Shown here: positions 1-8,555 of the stretch, piece by piece
Numbering within the stretch: position 1 is the stretch's first letter
How the letters are laid out: each line of letters starts with the position of its first letter
From: Cognataquiflexum rubidum
GTDB lineage: Bacteria > Bacteroidota > Bacteroidia > Cytophagales > Cyclobacteriaceae
Assembly (NCBI RefSeq): GCF_022538115.1
Contig: NZ_JAKZAL010000011.1
Location: forward strand, 116,713-180,712
Length of the DNA stretch: 64,000 bases
Direction: 5' to 3'
Notes under the pieces: generated by a model
What the model was told of the DNA's origin: nothing
The model's database searches: none
Seen by the model: only the letters and a program-made list of their open reading frames with translations
Made by a program: the position numbers and the translations under genes

Positions 1-1533
1 CTCGAGATTTTTGACATCCCCATGACGGACAAAATATTTCGAAAGCGGCACATCTTGATTCTCCAAAGCAAAAATCTCATCAAGGGTCAGGTTAAAAATC
101 CCCTCACTTACATTGACACCCAAAATGTCCCTGAAATCCTTATTCAGGTAATAAATATCTCCTTGTTCGATAGAACAAATAATCAGTGGGAAAGGGATGT
201 TTTCGGTTATGGTCCTGAATCTTTCTTCACTTTTCTGAAGGTTGATCTCTTTTGTCTTGAGCTCCGTCACATCAGTGAACCTTCCGTGAACTCTCAGATT
301 TCTACCCTTGGTGTCTTTCTCCATCCAGGATTTTTCCTGCACCCATTTGAGTTCGCCCTGATTATTGATGACCCGATAGGTCATATCCAACGATCCCGTT
401 TCAAAAAGTTTGGCGTCTGCTTTTTCAAGTAATAACCTGTCATTTGGGTGGGCAGCTTTTCTTCTAAAATCCTTATCATCGCAAAATTGGGATTTTTGAA
501 ACCCGAGGAGGGATATATTGTCAGAAAGAAAAACACATTCCCCGGTAGCTGCATCAAAGGTATACAAGGCGTCTTTTACCGTGTTGATAATAGCCTGATT
601 TCTTTTGTCACTTTCTTTTAATGCCTCAAGTCCCCTTTTTTCTTTGTCAATATCGATCAGTGTACCAAAAACCCCTGAGGCATTTCCTTTCTTATCCAGC
701 ATCAAAATGCCATCCATTTTGACCCAAATGGAATGTCTGTTTGCTGTTTTTAATTCAAGTTCTTTTTCAAACCTTGCTATTTTTTTTGAAATGATCTGTT
801 CCATTTTGCTTTCCAAAGCTCCGGAGCAAGGTGCTTCCACAAAATCAAAAAATGATTTGCCGATCGAGTCATTTATAGAAAACCCTGTAATTCTTTCCCA
901 GGTACTGTTGAGGAAATGAAGGTTCCCTTTTAAATCATACTTGAACACTACATCATTGATGTTGTTTACCAAAAATCGATAGTGCTTTTGGCTCTTTAGC
1001 AATCTTTTCTGTTGTCTTCGGACTAAGATGGTATTGCCTAAAGTGGAAGCAAAGGCATGTAACGCTGAGGCCTGTTCATTGGTAAACAAGTCCTCAGATT
1101 TACAATTGTCAAATCCGATAAATCCCCAAAAAAAATCGCCTGAAAAAATCGGGACAAACAGATAGGATAAAATCCCCTGCTCACTCATGCTTTCATAAAA
1201 ATCCTTATTGACAGTCTCCTTTACCAGTTCATTGATCACCTCGTTTTGACTTAGTCTAGCGACAATTTCGGGATAGATGGACCATGGAGCATTTTGGAGA
1301 AATTCAGAATCTATCTGTGGTGCAACTCCCTCTGCACACCATTCAAATTTGTAGGAAAACAACAATTCCCCATCTTCTGCAAAATGGTTTTTGAAAATGT
1401 AAATTCTATCCACCTCCGACGAACTCCCCAAAAAATAAAGAATGTAAGGAATAGCATCCTTCAAATTTGAATTGGACTGCAATATGTGGTAAGATTCTCC
1501 TATGGCTCCAAGGATGTTTGCACTTCGATTCAT
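1..1533 (-). CDS. GAF/PAS multi-sensor signalling protein, C-terminus beyond the window
   Basis: The minus-strand frame stays open from an ATG at 1531-1533 to the window edge, giving at least 511 residues. The start reads MNRSANILGAIGESYHI. About 160 N-terminal residues look like a GAF domain (GDFFWGFIGFDNC). Three PAS-like segments follow, each introduced by PAS/PAC signatures such as FLVNNINDVVFKYDLKGN, TFDAATGECVFLSDN and FRTITENIPFPLIICS. Repeated GAF-PAS units usually precede a histidine kinase or cyclase output domain, but that part lies outside the window, so the output is unknown. It is divergent from a LytTR response regulator 128 bp away, which suggests they form a two-component pair. 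That pairing is inference. Confidence 0.8.
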   Translation of the reverse strand, partial: MNRSANILGAIGESYHILQSNSNLKDAIPYILYFLGSSSEVDRIYIFKNHFAEDGELLFSYKFEWCAEGVAPQIDSEFLQNAPWSIYPEIVARLSQNEVINELVKETVNKDFYESMSEQGILSYLFVPIFSGDFFWGFIGFDNCKSEDLFTNEQASALHAFASTLGNTILVRRQQKRLLKSQKHYRFLVNNINDVVFKYDLKGNLHFLNSTWERITGFSINDSIGKSFFDFVEAPCSGALESKMEQIISKKIARFEKELELKTANRHSIWVKMDGILMLDKKGNASGVFGTLIDIDKEKRGLEALKESDKRNQAIINTVKDALYTFDAATGECVFLSDNISLLGFQKSQFCDDKDFRRKAAHPNDRLLLEKADAKLFETGSLDMTYRVINNQGELKWVQEKSWMEKDTKGRNLRVHGRFTDVTELKTKEINLQKSEERFRTITENIPFPLIICSIEQGDIYYLNKDFRDILGVNVSEGIFNLTLDEIFALENQDVPLSKYFVRHGDVKNLE

Positions 1534-1661
1534 ATTCTCAATGATTGTGAGGATGTAAATAAAATTCAATATATTTTAAATTCAATTCACTTAATTAACA
1601 TAAAAGTGCTTTTTGTTAAGATTTTCTAAATCAGAGGTTTTGGAATAATATATTGGTGACC

Positions 1662-2369
1662 ATGGAAAAGATATTGATTGTAGAAGACGAACCAGAATTG
1701 GCCTTGAATATCAAAGATATCCTGGAGTTTATCGGTTATGAGGTGGCGGGAATTCTGGACAATGGGATAGAAGCGGTTGAGTTTTTGACCCACCATCACG
1801 TGGACATGATTTTTATGGACATACAGATTAAAGGGGCAATTGACGGGGTAGAACTCTGCAAAAAAATCAAAGCAATAAAAAATATTCCTGTAGTCTATCT
1901 GACGGCTTTTTCGGATAAATCGATCTTGGACAAAATCGCTACCACGGATTACGAGGGATATATTCTAAAACCCTTTACCCTACAGGAACTCCAATCCGCG
2001 GCTTACCTTGCATTAAAAAACCAATCAGAAAAGCCTATCCTCAACACTAAAAAGAATGTCTTTATCGTCAGAGACAAAGGCAACACCATTCCACTTCAGT
2101 TTGATGAAATTCTGTTTTTCAAAGCAGACGGACTTTATACCAAAATCCAGACAAAGACCAAGGCATACGTGGCAAGAAACATCCTCAAAGACATGATCCA
2201 AGATCTTCCTGAGGATACCTTCGTCCGAGTTCATAAGTCATACACCATCAATTACAAAGAGGTCACTTCCTTTAATGCCAAAGAAATCCACATTGGGGAT
2301 TATACCATTCCGCTGCGAAGAGGCTCTTTGAAGCAAATCAAAAAGCTGATAGAATTCGAAGCTTCTTGA
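1662..2369 (+). CDS. LytTR-family two-component response regulator
   Basis: A 235-residue protein with a CheY-like receiver domain (about 1-118) and a C-terminal LytTR DNA-binding domain (about 138-235). The receiver shows the acidic pair in ILIVEDEPE, the phospho-acceptor Asp53 in MIFMDIQIKG, the Thr of VYLTAF and the Lys of ILKPF. The LytTR part has the typical FVRVHKSYTIN and IPLRRG signatures. An in-frame TTG lies three codons upstream, but the ATG at 1662 places the VEDE motif at the usual distance, so it is preferred. The protein probably regulates transcription when phosphorylated by a sensor kinase. The divergent GAF/PAS gene is the nearest candidate partner. Confidence 0.9.
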   Translation: MEKILIVEDEPELALNIKDILEFIGYEVAGILDNGIEAVEFLTHHHVDMIFMDIQIKGAIDGVELCKKIKAIKNIPVVYLTAFSDKSILDKIATTDYEGYILKPFTLQELQSAAYLALKNQSEKPILNTKKNVFIVRDKGNTIPLQFDEILFFKADGLYTKIQTKTKAYVARNILKDMIQDLPEDTFVRVHKSYTINYKEVTSFNAKEIHIGDYTIPLRRGSLKQIKKLIEFEAS

Positions 2370-2429
2370 ATTTGGCAGCCTATCCCATGGCTTACAAATT
2401 CATATTGGCTACCGCCCAGAAAATATATC

Positions 2430-2460
2430 AAAAAAAAAGCTACCCTCATCGGGCAGCTTT
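2430..2460 (-). terminator. Rho-independent terminator of the peroxiredoxin gene
   Basis: On the minus strand AAAGCTGCCC and GGGTAGCTTT form a 10 bp stem (one G-U pair) with a 5 nt loop, followed by a run of T. It lies 20 bp after the peroxiredoxin stop codon and between two convergent genes. Confidence 0.8.
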
Positions 2461-2479
2461 CATTGTCAAGTGAATCCGG

Positions 2480-3127
2480 TTAGAGACTTTTTTTGGCAAG
2501 ATAGAAATCGACCATTTCGTAATCGCTAGCTTCTCTTTCCTGCATTTCTGCAACGGTTTTTGGTGGCGGTACAATCACTTTTTGTCCAGGTCTCCAGTCC
2601 AAAGGCATGGCGACTTTATGCTTGTCGGCAGTCTGCAATGCAATAAGAACACGTTTGATCTCGTCCATATTTCTACCCACATTCAAAGGATAATACATGA
2701 TCAGACGGATTTTACCATTTGGATCGATAAAGAATACAGCTCTTACCGCAGCAGTCTCACTTTCGCCGGGCTGAAGCATGCCATACAATTTCGAGACTTT
2801 CATGTCGATGTCGGCGATGATCGGGAATTCGAATAGAATTCCGGAATTTTTGCGCACGTTATTGACCCAAGCAATATGTGAATGAATAGAGTCAATGCTC
2901 AATCCAATCAGCTTGGTGTCATTTTCTTCGAAGAATTTCTTTTCGAGGGCAAATCCGCTCATCTCTGTGGTACACACCGGTGTAAAATCCGCGGGATGTG
3001 AAAATAGAATCGTCCATTTCCCTTTGATATAGTCAGAAAACTTGATCGGACCTGTGGTGGTCATCGCCGCAAAATCCGGGGCCATGTCCCCAATCCTTGG
3101 CATGGAATATATTTCTTGATCGCTCAT
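2480..3127 (-). CDS. 1-Cys peroxiredoxin (Prx6 family)
   Basis: A 215-residue thiol peroxidase that reduces hydrogen peroxide and alkyl hydroperoxides in the cytoplasm. The peroxidatic Cys52 lies in the Prx6-type motif HPADFTPVCTTE. Length and the C-terminal DWRPGQKVIVPP segment fit the Prx6 family, which has a long C-terminal dimerisation arm. No resolving Cys is apparent, so reduction probably depends on thioredoxin or another thiol. Thioredoxin-like genes occur nearby (3.5 and 12.7 kb). It is a separate transcription unit: 367 bp of non-coding DNA lies upstream and a terminator follows. Its place at the edge of a sulfur-oxidation island suggests defence against peroxides and reactive sulfur, which is inference. 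Confidence 0.92.
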   Translation of the reverse strand: MSDQEIYSMPRIGDMAPDFAAMTTTGPIKFSDYIKGKWTILFSHPADFTPVCTTEMSGFALEKKFFEENDTKLIGLSIDSIHSHIAWVNNVRKNSGILFEFPIIADIDMKVSKLYGMLQPGESETAAVRAVFFIDPNGKIRLIMYYPLNVGRNMDEIKRVLIALQTADKHKVAMPLDWRPGQKVIVPPPKTVAEMQEREASDYEMVDFYLAKKSL

Positions 3128-3494
3128 AACACTTTAACTTAATTGTTTTTGATAGATCAAATTTCCAATTATTGTCAGCCAAAACATGTGATGAATGTTA
3201 CTATGAGGATTTCATTTTAAAAAAACTGTTGGGACAACGATCATTATCCGAAGGGATTCTGTTTTTTTTAAAAAGTAAATGATTTTGAGAAGAAAAATCT
3301 GGGTGACCAAACAACTATCGCTGCTTATTACGCTTAAATCTGCAAAAATATCCCCTGAAATAAAACTCTAAAGCCCTCATTTTAAACCAAGTGACGAAAA
3401 AAGTAAACCAAGTCAACGTTTAAAAAAAGTTTTTGGCGGTTTTGGTCAAATCCTCAAAACAATGAAACCAAACACCCTTTAGGACCCTGCCAAA
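3128..3494. other. Non-coding interval upstream of the peroxiredoxin gene
   Basis: 367 bp with no credible gene. It should hold the peroxiredoxin promoter on the minus strand. A small palindrome, TTGATAGATCAA, lies at 3149-3160, 22 bp before the start codon. Its arms are only 2 nt apart, so it does not match the Crp/Fnr-type spacing seen elsewhere in the window. Nothing else stands out. Confidence 0.5.
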
Positions 3495-3830
3495 TCAACC
3501 AAACATCAAATTGTAATACCTTCCAATTTTTGTTCGCAATTCCCCCAAAGTCACCAATCCATTTGCCCTAAAAAATTCTTTTCCTTCAAAATAAACCAAG
3601 ATTCCGGGCACAGCCATCATCCTAAGCTGTGCGGCCAGTTCTCTGTGTTGAATGGCTTCTAGAACGAGCAATTCCATTTCAGGAAATTCTGCCTTGACCA
3701 TTTCTTGGACTTTGGGAAAAAGGCCGGTACAGACCCCGCACTTTTCTTGGAAAAAATATACCATCAAAGCGGGTTTGGCTTTCAGTAATGATTCAAACTG
3801 TGCTGCATCGACTTTTTCACTTATTTCCAT
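3495..3830 (-). CDS. Thioredoxin-like protein with CGVC active site
   Basis: A 111-residue single thioredoxin-fold domain without signal peptide. The active site is CGVC in YFFQEKCGVCTGLFPKV, and a cis-Pro loop follows (MMAVPGILVYF). CGVC differs from the CGPC of true thioredoxins, so redox potential and partners may differ. Its start overlaps the end of the upstream porin gene by 10 bp, making it the third gene of an operon tsdA - porin - thioredoxin-like. The coupling suggests a reductant for thiosulfate or tetrathionate-related disulfides, but the apparently cytoplasmic location leaves the substrate open. Confidence 0.8.
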   Translation of the reverse strand: MEISEKVDAAQFESLLKAKPALMVYFFQEKCGVCTGLFPKVQEMVKAEFPEMELLVLEAIQHRELAAQLRMMAVPGILVYFEGKEFFRANGLVTLGELRTKIGRYYNLMFG

Positions 3831-5197
3831 TGGATCGTGTAGTTTACTATAAAATTGATGTGCACCATATTCACTTTGTTATAAATCCACTGAGGCTTTA
3901 ATTCTCCGGATAGCATGTTGATTTTACTCATCAGGATCAGGTGAAAATCCAGTCCCTTTCCCCAATCGGAAGGAGCATATTTTCCCCCAAAATTAAGTTG
4001 GGCATAAGAAGGAAAACCATATTTATTGATTTCAACTCTTGATGGTTCAGGGAGAAAATGAAGCCCTGCATAACCATAGACCTGAAATCCGGATTTAAGG
4101 AAATTCCGCTGGTAATATGTCGTCAGTGCATCGACCTGGTTATAACCCTCATTTCTTTCTCTGGGGATAAAGGTAAAAAATGGGTCCCTTCCCCATTCTC
4201 TTGGACTGAGAAATCTCCCCTGCCCGTCGATCCGGGTGTAATTTGCCCACCATATCATCTTCGGATTCTTCAATCCAATCCTTCCGCTGAAAACAAAATT
4301 CAGGTCATCAGGATCTTTGTATTGCTTCAAAGGATCCGGATTCCCACCCTCTCCAACCCCGTGCTGGAGAATTACCTGCAGGCCGGTTATCAGCTTGTTG
4401 GAAGTACCTTCCAATTCCCAATCATTGTTGACCTGAGAAAGCAGTGTGGATGAAATATTGTCGACATAGGTATGGTTGACTTGGATAAGCATGTCTTTGG
4501 TCACCCTGTGCTTCCAGTCCAATATGGTTACAAAGCCACTGTTCGTATTGCCTGTATAGCCTGAGGGTTTTCCCAAGACGCTCTGTCCTTCGGGATAAAC
4601 TCCAATAGATTCGCCCACATCATACCAACCTGAAGTTGATCTAGGACTTATCCTTCCTATAAAATCCGCTGAAAACTGGTTTTTGGAATCAGGTCTATAA
4701 TTCGCGCTAAATCCCTCTACAAAAGTCGGGGATAATCTACCGTCTTGTGGATTGATAAATGGCATATTGATGCTCATTCTTCCCAAAACGGCGGAAAACT
4801 TTTTGGAATTATAGCGGAGTTGCAGTTCTTCCAACTTTCCAAAAAACTTATCAGAAGGGTCATTGACATCAAACAGACCTACTTCATACCTATTGAAATT
4901 GCCTGTCACCGGATCGCGCCCCGTCAGGTTTGAACTCGTAATATTGCCAAAAACGGTATATCGTCCAAGCAGGGAAAAGCCTTTATAGTCTTTTGTCTTC
5001 AGTTGGATAAAGGCGCTTTGACCCAAGGCATGGTCATCCTTGAATTCCTCCCAATAGCTCGTCGACATCCAAAACGAACGCAAGCCAACCGTTCCCTGAA
5101 TGAGGGCGGGCTTTTTGGACTTGAGAGAATCCTGCTCTTGGGCGTAGTTGACCTGACTAAATGAGGATAAAAAAATCAGTAAGATGAAAGCTTTCAT
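3821..5197 (-). CDS. OprD-like outer-membrane porin coupled to tsdA
   Basis: A 458-residue protein with a cleavable signal peptide (about 1-19, ending NYAQ) and alternating aromatic beta-strand segments through the terminal strand (VHINFIVNYTIQWK). The pattern GRFLSPREWGRDPFF and the strand organisation resemble OprD-family porins, which form substrate-selective outer-membrane channels. It shares PREWGR, RER-EG and NKYG-PSY motifs with the second porin at 9.7-11.1 kb, so the two are paralogues. Its ATG overlaps the TGA of the upstream cytochrome gene (ATGA), indicating translational coupling. Inferred role: entry of thiosulfate or exit of tetrathionate across the outer membrane. A general diffusion role remains possible. 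Confidence 0.8.
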   Translation of the reverse strand: MKAFILLIFLSSFSQVNYAQEQDSLKSKKPALIQGTVGLRSFWMSTSYWEEFKDDHALGQSAFIQLKTKDYKGFSLLGRYTVFGNITSSNLTGRDPVTGNFNRYEVGLFDVNDPSDKFFGKLEELQLRYNSKKFSAVLGRMSINMPFINPQDGRLSPTFVEGFSANYRPDSKNQFSADFIGRISPRSTSGWYDVGESIGVYPEGQSVLGKPSGYTGNTNSGFVTILDWKHRVTKDMLIQVNHTYVDNISSTLLSQVNNDWELEGTSNKLITGLQVILQHGVGEGGNPDPLKQYKDPDDLNFVFSGRIGLKNPKMIWWANYTRIDGQGRFLSPREWGRDPFFTFIPRERNEGYNQVDALTTYYQRNFLKSGFQVYGYAGLHFLPEPSRVEINKYGFPSYAQLNFGGKYAPSDWGKGLDFHLILMSKINMLSGELKPQWIYNKVNMVHINFIVNYTIQWK

Positions 5198-6264
5198 TTA
5201 GATGCGATTGCTCTAGCTTCTTTGATAGGTTTGAATGGACCGAATTTGTGCTGCTCTTCTGAAAAATCATCCGAGAACGGACCAAATGGATGGTCAATTG
5301 GTTTTTTGGAAATATCAGGCCAATCTTTTCTGATGTCTTTTTTGGGTCTAGGTAGGGAATTGATGTAAGCAGCCACATCCCATGCTTCTTCATCTGTCAA
5401 TAGAGGTCTTTCGAAAGTCGCACCTAGAGGCATGTTGGTTTTTACATATCCCGCAAATCGTGACATTCTGAATAACCCCGCCCCATCGTTATAGCTGTTG
5501 TCTCCCCAAAGTGGCGGGTAGATATGCCCTGATTTATCGGGTTTTGGCATGCCCTGACCATCTTCCATGTGACAACTTTGGCACTGTTGGGCATAGACAG
5601 CCTTGCCCTTGACCGGATCAGAGGCCCTGTCCAAAAACGGAACTTCATAGATTCCGGAGCCTTTTGGGGATTCTCCTTTTGGCACCTCTTTGCCAAGCCA
5701 AGTCATGTAAGCCACCATGGCCACCATTTCCTTGCTGTTGTCAGCTAGGGCTTTGCCATTTAGACTCCTTTCAAAACAGTCATTGATCCGTTTTTCGACA
5801 TTTTCCATCTGACCGGATCTGGCGCGGACTTTTGGGTAGGTCGAGGCGACTGCACCATAGTTGTTTCCCAAAGGAGCTGTGCCTGCGTTGAGGTGACAAT
5901 TCTGACAATTCATCCCGTTGGAAATTTTCTTGACTTTGCCGTTTGGCCCAAGGTAAGCCGAGGTATTGGCGATAAGTTCTTTGCCATATTTGATGTCCTC
6001 AGCATTGGGTTCCTGATCAACAGAACTCCAATCCGGAGCCTGCCAAATCCCTTCTTTGGGAATTACTCCTTTGTAAGTATCCACTACCGCTACTGCTATC
6101 GCCTGCATATCGGTTGGTTGGGATGGATTTAAGGGAGGAAGGCTTCCCCCGCTAAATACCATCACAATCGTACCTATCAGGATGGCTGTAAGCAAGGTTA
6201 CGCTGAGTAATAAACCGACCATCATGGTCAACATCTTTAGTATGGGCTGGAAAGAATCTTTCAT
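5194..6264 (-). CDS. tsdA: Diheme thiosulfate dehydrogenase (TsdA-like)
   Basis: A 356-residue membrane-anchored c-type cytochrome with an N-terminal hydrophobic segment (about 12-38) and two heme sites, CQNCH at 120-124 and CQSCH at 228-232. The region between them has the TsdA signature: YPKVRARSG, then RINDCFERSLNG with Cys163. That position corresponds to the unusual Cys ligand of heme 1 in characterised TsdA enzymes. TsdA oxidises two thiosulfate to tetrathionate or runs the reverse reaction, exchanging electrons with cytochrome c at the periplasm. It is the first gene of an overlapping operon with a porin and a thioredoxin-like gene, and a Crp/Fnr-type palindrome lies 52 bp upstream. 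Direction of catalysis cannot be read from sequence. Confidence 0.85.
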   Translation of the reverse strand: MKDSFQPILKMLTMMVGLLLSVTLLTAILIGTIVMVFSGGSLPPLNPSQPTDMQAIAVAVVDTYKGVIPKEGIWQAPDWSSVDQEPNAEDIKYGKELIANTSAYLGPNGKVKKISNGMNCQNCHLNAGTAPLGNNYGAVASTYPKVRARSGQMENVEKRINDCFERSLNGKALADNSKEMVAMVAYMTWLGKEVPKGESPKGSGIYEVPFLDRASDPVKGKAVYAQQCQSCHMEDGQGMPKPDKSGHIYPPLWGDNSYNDGAGLFRMSRFAGYVKTNMPLGATFERPLLTDEEAWDVAAYINSLPRPKKDIRKDWPDISKKPIDHPFGPFSDDFSEEQHKFGPFKPIKEARAIASK

Positions 6265-6316
6265 AAGATGATAAATATATCAATTACAAAATTGACAACA
6301 TTTCATGTCATAAAGA

Positions 6317-6332
6317 TGTGATATACATCACA
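6317..6332. promoter_or_regulatory. Crp/Fnr-type operator upstream of tsdA
   Basis: TGTGATATACATCACA is a palindrome with 5 bp arms (TGTGA/TCACA) and 6 bp spacing, the classical Crp-type geometry. It ends 52 bp before the tsdA start codon, within the short interval between tsdA and the thioesterase gene. Binding by a Crp/Fnr-family regulator is inferred; no such regulator is encoded in this window. Confidence 0.65.
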
Positions 6333-6351
6333 GTGCCCGGCTACCAATAGT

Positions 6352-7068
6352 TTATTTGACGGAGACCAAAAGAACGGGCCTGTTTTGGCTTGTACCGGAT
6401 AATAAAAAATATTGATCCTGCTGAGACATTGACAGGAAGATGGATTCATGGAGCTTGGCTTCGGCGATGTAATTGATGACAAGATCATGGAAAACAATTC
6501 CCTCTGAAATGCACAAATCCTCCACCCAACGGATATAGCTGACATTGTTGACATGGTTATTCATATCAAGGTCAAATGGCCTGACTGTCAACTCGGTACT
6601 TTTTTCAAAGGAACCCGCAGATTCCAATTTTTCAGGTAAAAGGCCTTTTTCGGGATTTTGGGAAAATAATTCAGGCGGCAAAACCTGATTTGGTCTTTGG
6701 GGCCTTTTTGACCTGACATCCAACAAAAGCCAAGCAGACATGGATTCTGCAATCACATTTCCCTTGTCATCCTCCACCAAAAATTCACGCAATGCAAAAA
6801 GCTTGTCGATTCCTCTTCCCGCTGTCTTGACCACAATATGGTCACCCCAAGATGGCATACTGTGGACTTTGATCTGCATTCTGGAAAGTACCCACATGTA
6901 CCCTTTATCAAAAAGCGACTGACCAAAATCCCGGCTGTCAGCATGCTTCCAAGCCACTTCCTGCATGAGGTCTCCCAATGCCGACCACCTCAATTTGCCA
7001 AACGGATCAATCTGGAAGGACAAAACTTCAAACTTTTTTTCAAACTGAAAGGGCTCTTTTGTTGCCAT
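6352..7068 (-). CDS. Acyl-ACP thioesterase family protein
   Basis: A 238-residue double hot-dog protein resembling acyl-ACP thioesterases (FatA/FatB type, Pfam Acyl-ACP_TE). The N-terminal half carries MQEVAWKHADSRDFG and WVLSRMQIKVHSMPSWGD. The C-terminal repeat carries RPFDLDMNNHVNNVSYIRW, with the Asn170-His172 pair expected near the active site. It hydrolyses acyl-ACP or acyl-CoA thioesters in the cytoplasm, releasing free fatty acids. It starts 3 bp after the stop codon of the MFS transporter gene, so the two are probably cotranscribed. It does not obviously belong to the sulfur genes around it. Confidence 0.85.
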   Translation of the reverse strand: MATKEPFQFEKKFEVLSFQIDPFGKLRWSALGDLMQEVAWKHADSRDFGQSLFDKGYMWVLSRMQIKVHSMPSWGDHIVVKTAGRGIDKLFALREFLVEDDKGNVIAESMSAWLLLDVRSKRPQRPNQVLPPELFSQNPEKGLLPEKLESAGSFEKSTELTVRPFDLDMNNHVNNVSYIRWVEDLCISEGIVFHDLVINYIAEAKLHESIFLSMSQQDQYFLLSGTSQNRPVLLVSVK

Positions 7069-7071
7069 GGG

Positions 7072-8238
7072 CTAATATTTGGTTACCTCATCCACTGACT
7101 CGAATACATCCAACCTGATGGAGCTCAAAACCGCAATTCCCAAGCCGGCAACGGCTACAAGGGCAAAAGAGGCCTTCAGACTCAACAGGTCAGCAATAAA
7201 TCCTATCATCGGCGGCCCGATCAAAAACCCAAAAAAGGAAATCGTCGAAACCATCGCCAAAGAAACTCCGGGCGAATACAACTTAGATCTGCCTGCAATG
7301 CTGTAAGATATAGGGATAATGGCAGCCACTCCCAAACCCACCAACAAAAATCCAATTGTGGCAACCACAGGAATGGGAAAAACCACCGAAAGCATCAATC
7401 CACCAAAAATCAATATGCCGCTCATCCTCAAGATCAGTACCCGGCCAAATTTGTTGTTCATTCTGTCAGAAATAAACCTTCCTGTAGCCATTGCCCCCAT
7501 GAAGGAAACGTATCCCAAGGCGACCAAACCAGGTTCAATTTCCACGACTTTTTTGAAATAAACCCCGCTCCAGTCAAACATACAGCCTTCGCAAAGCATG
7601 CCGAGAAAAGCAATTCCTGCAATTCTCAAAAGCAAATCATCGGGCTTTCGGATCACCAATCCTCCACCACCATCCGAATGTTTTTTTTCACTTACCAAAT
7701 AGCCCTGCGCAATCAACAAGGCTACCAATACACCTGATGAAACAATGAGGTAATGAATTTTAGGCAATACATCAAAATAAATCATGACTGCACCGATACC
7801 CGCTCCGGTAAATCCTGCCAAACTCCATAATCCATGAAACGAGGCCAAAATGCTCCGCCCATAGGTATCCTCCAAAGCCAATGCTTGGGTGTTCAATGAA
7901 ATATTCATCATATTTCCGATCATCCCAAAAACCACCACTACCGGTACCAACATCCACAGAGAATTGCTGAATCCGATCAATGGAAGGAAAGTCATATACC
8001 CAGTTACACTGATCAAAATCACGATCCTGCTGCCAAAATGATGTACTGCCCAGCCTGCTACCGGCAAGGCTACCAAAGAACCTAGCGGCAATCCCAAAAG
8101 GAGCGTTCCCAGTTGGGATTCTGAAAGCGAAAATTTCATCTGTATATCGGGAATCCTTGCAGCCCAGGAAGAAAAACAAAGTCCTGCAATAAAAAATAAA
8201 CTTCCGAGGGCAATCCTCCTTTTTTGAAGCAAAGTCAT
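7072..8238 (-). CDS. MFS transporter
   Basis: A 388-residue polytopic membrane protein with about 12 hydrophobic segments. The loop after the second helix reads GWAVHHFGSR, a degenerate MFS loop 2-3 motif, and ISDRMNNKFGR gives the matching motif in the second half. The start FFIAGLCFSSWAARIP resembles the YbjJ-like subgroup of uncharacterised or sugar-related exporters. A TTG codon lies three codons upstream, but the ATG at 8236-8238 (MTLLQKRR) is the better start. It forms a two-gene unit with the thioesterase. Substrate unknown. Confidence 0.85.
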   Translation of the reverse strand: MTLLQKRRIALGSLFFIAGLCFSSWAARIPDIQMKFSLSESQLGTLLLGLPLGSLVALPVAGWAVHHFGSRIVILISVTGYMTFLPLIGFSNSLWMLVPVVVVFGMIGNMMNISLNTQALALEDTYGRSILASFHGLWSLAGFTGAGIGAVMIYFDVLPKIHYLIVSSGVLVALLIAQGYLVSEKKHSDGGGGLVIRKPDDLLLRIAGIAFLGMLCEGCMFDWSGVYFKKVVEIEPGLVALGYVSFMGAMATGRFISDRMNNKFGRVLILRMSGILIFGGLMLSVVFPIPVVATIGFLLVGLGVAAIIPISYSIAGRSKLYSPGVSLAMVSTISFFGFLIGPPMIGFIADLLSLKASFALVAVAGLGIAVLSSIRLDVFESVDEVTKY

Positions 8239-8372
8239 GAATTTCAACAGGGTTAGGTTCTTGGCTGCAAAGTAAAGGACTTTGCGAAAATTAATTTTGG
8301 TTTTGGAGAAATTAAATGGCTTTTCTATAAACCATCATTTAAAATGAAGGTTAATCAAAAAAATGTGATGCT

Positions 8373-8459
8373 ATGGAATTCATAATTGTGGGGTCGATCA
8401 TTGCTGTGATCATCATCATGATCCGATTTATCATCAAAAGGGTTTTTGATGGACAATAA
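8373..8459 (+). CDS. Possible 28-residue single-pass membrane peptide
   Basis: A short frame encodes MEFIIVGSIIAVIIIMIRF and ends in a basic tail (IKRVFDGQ), a typical hydrophobic anchor plus positive-inside tail. It lies alone in the 308 bp gap between the MFS start and the YeeE terminator. No ribosome-binding site is clear and its stop overlaps the T tract of the opposite-strand terminator, so it may be chance. Confidence 0.3.
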   Translation: MEFIIVGSIIAVIIIMIRFIIKRVFDGQ

Positions 8460-8487
8460 AAAAAGCCACTCCCTATCGGAAGCGGCT
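8457..8487 (-). terminator. Terminator of the porin-yeeE operon
   Basis: On the minus strand AGCCGCTTCC and GGGAGTGGCT pair over 10 bp (two G-U pairs) around a GATA loop, followed by seven T. It lies about 70 bp after the last gene of the porin-yeeE-yeeE unit. Confidence 0.75.
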
Positions 8488-8555
8488 CAGTGTTTAAGTT
8501 CAATTTATAAGCTTTTTGTCTTCAAATACCATACCAATAAAGGTTTAGGGTATTT

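Noticed and set aside
3149..3160. TTGATAGATCAA as an Fnr box
   Set aside because: The arms are 2 bp apart instead of the 4 bp required for TTGAT-N4-ATCAA.
3187..3202. TGTGATGAATGTTACT as another Crp/Fnr-type site before the peroxiredoxin gene
   Set aside because: Only the left arm matches; the right arm TTACT breaks the symmetry.
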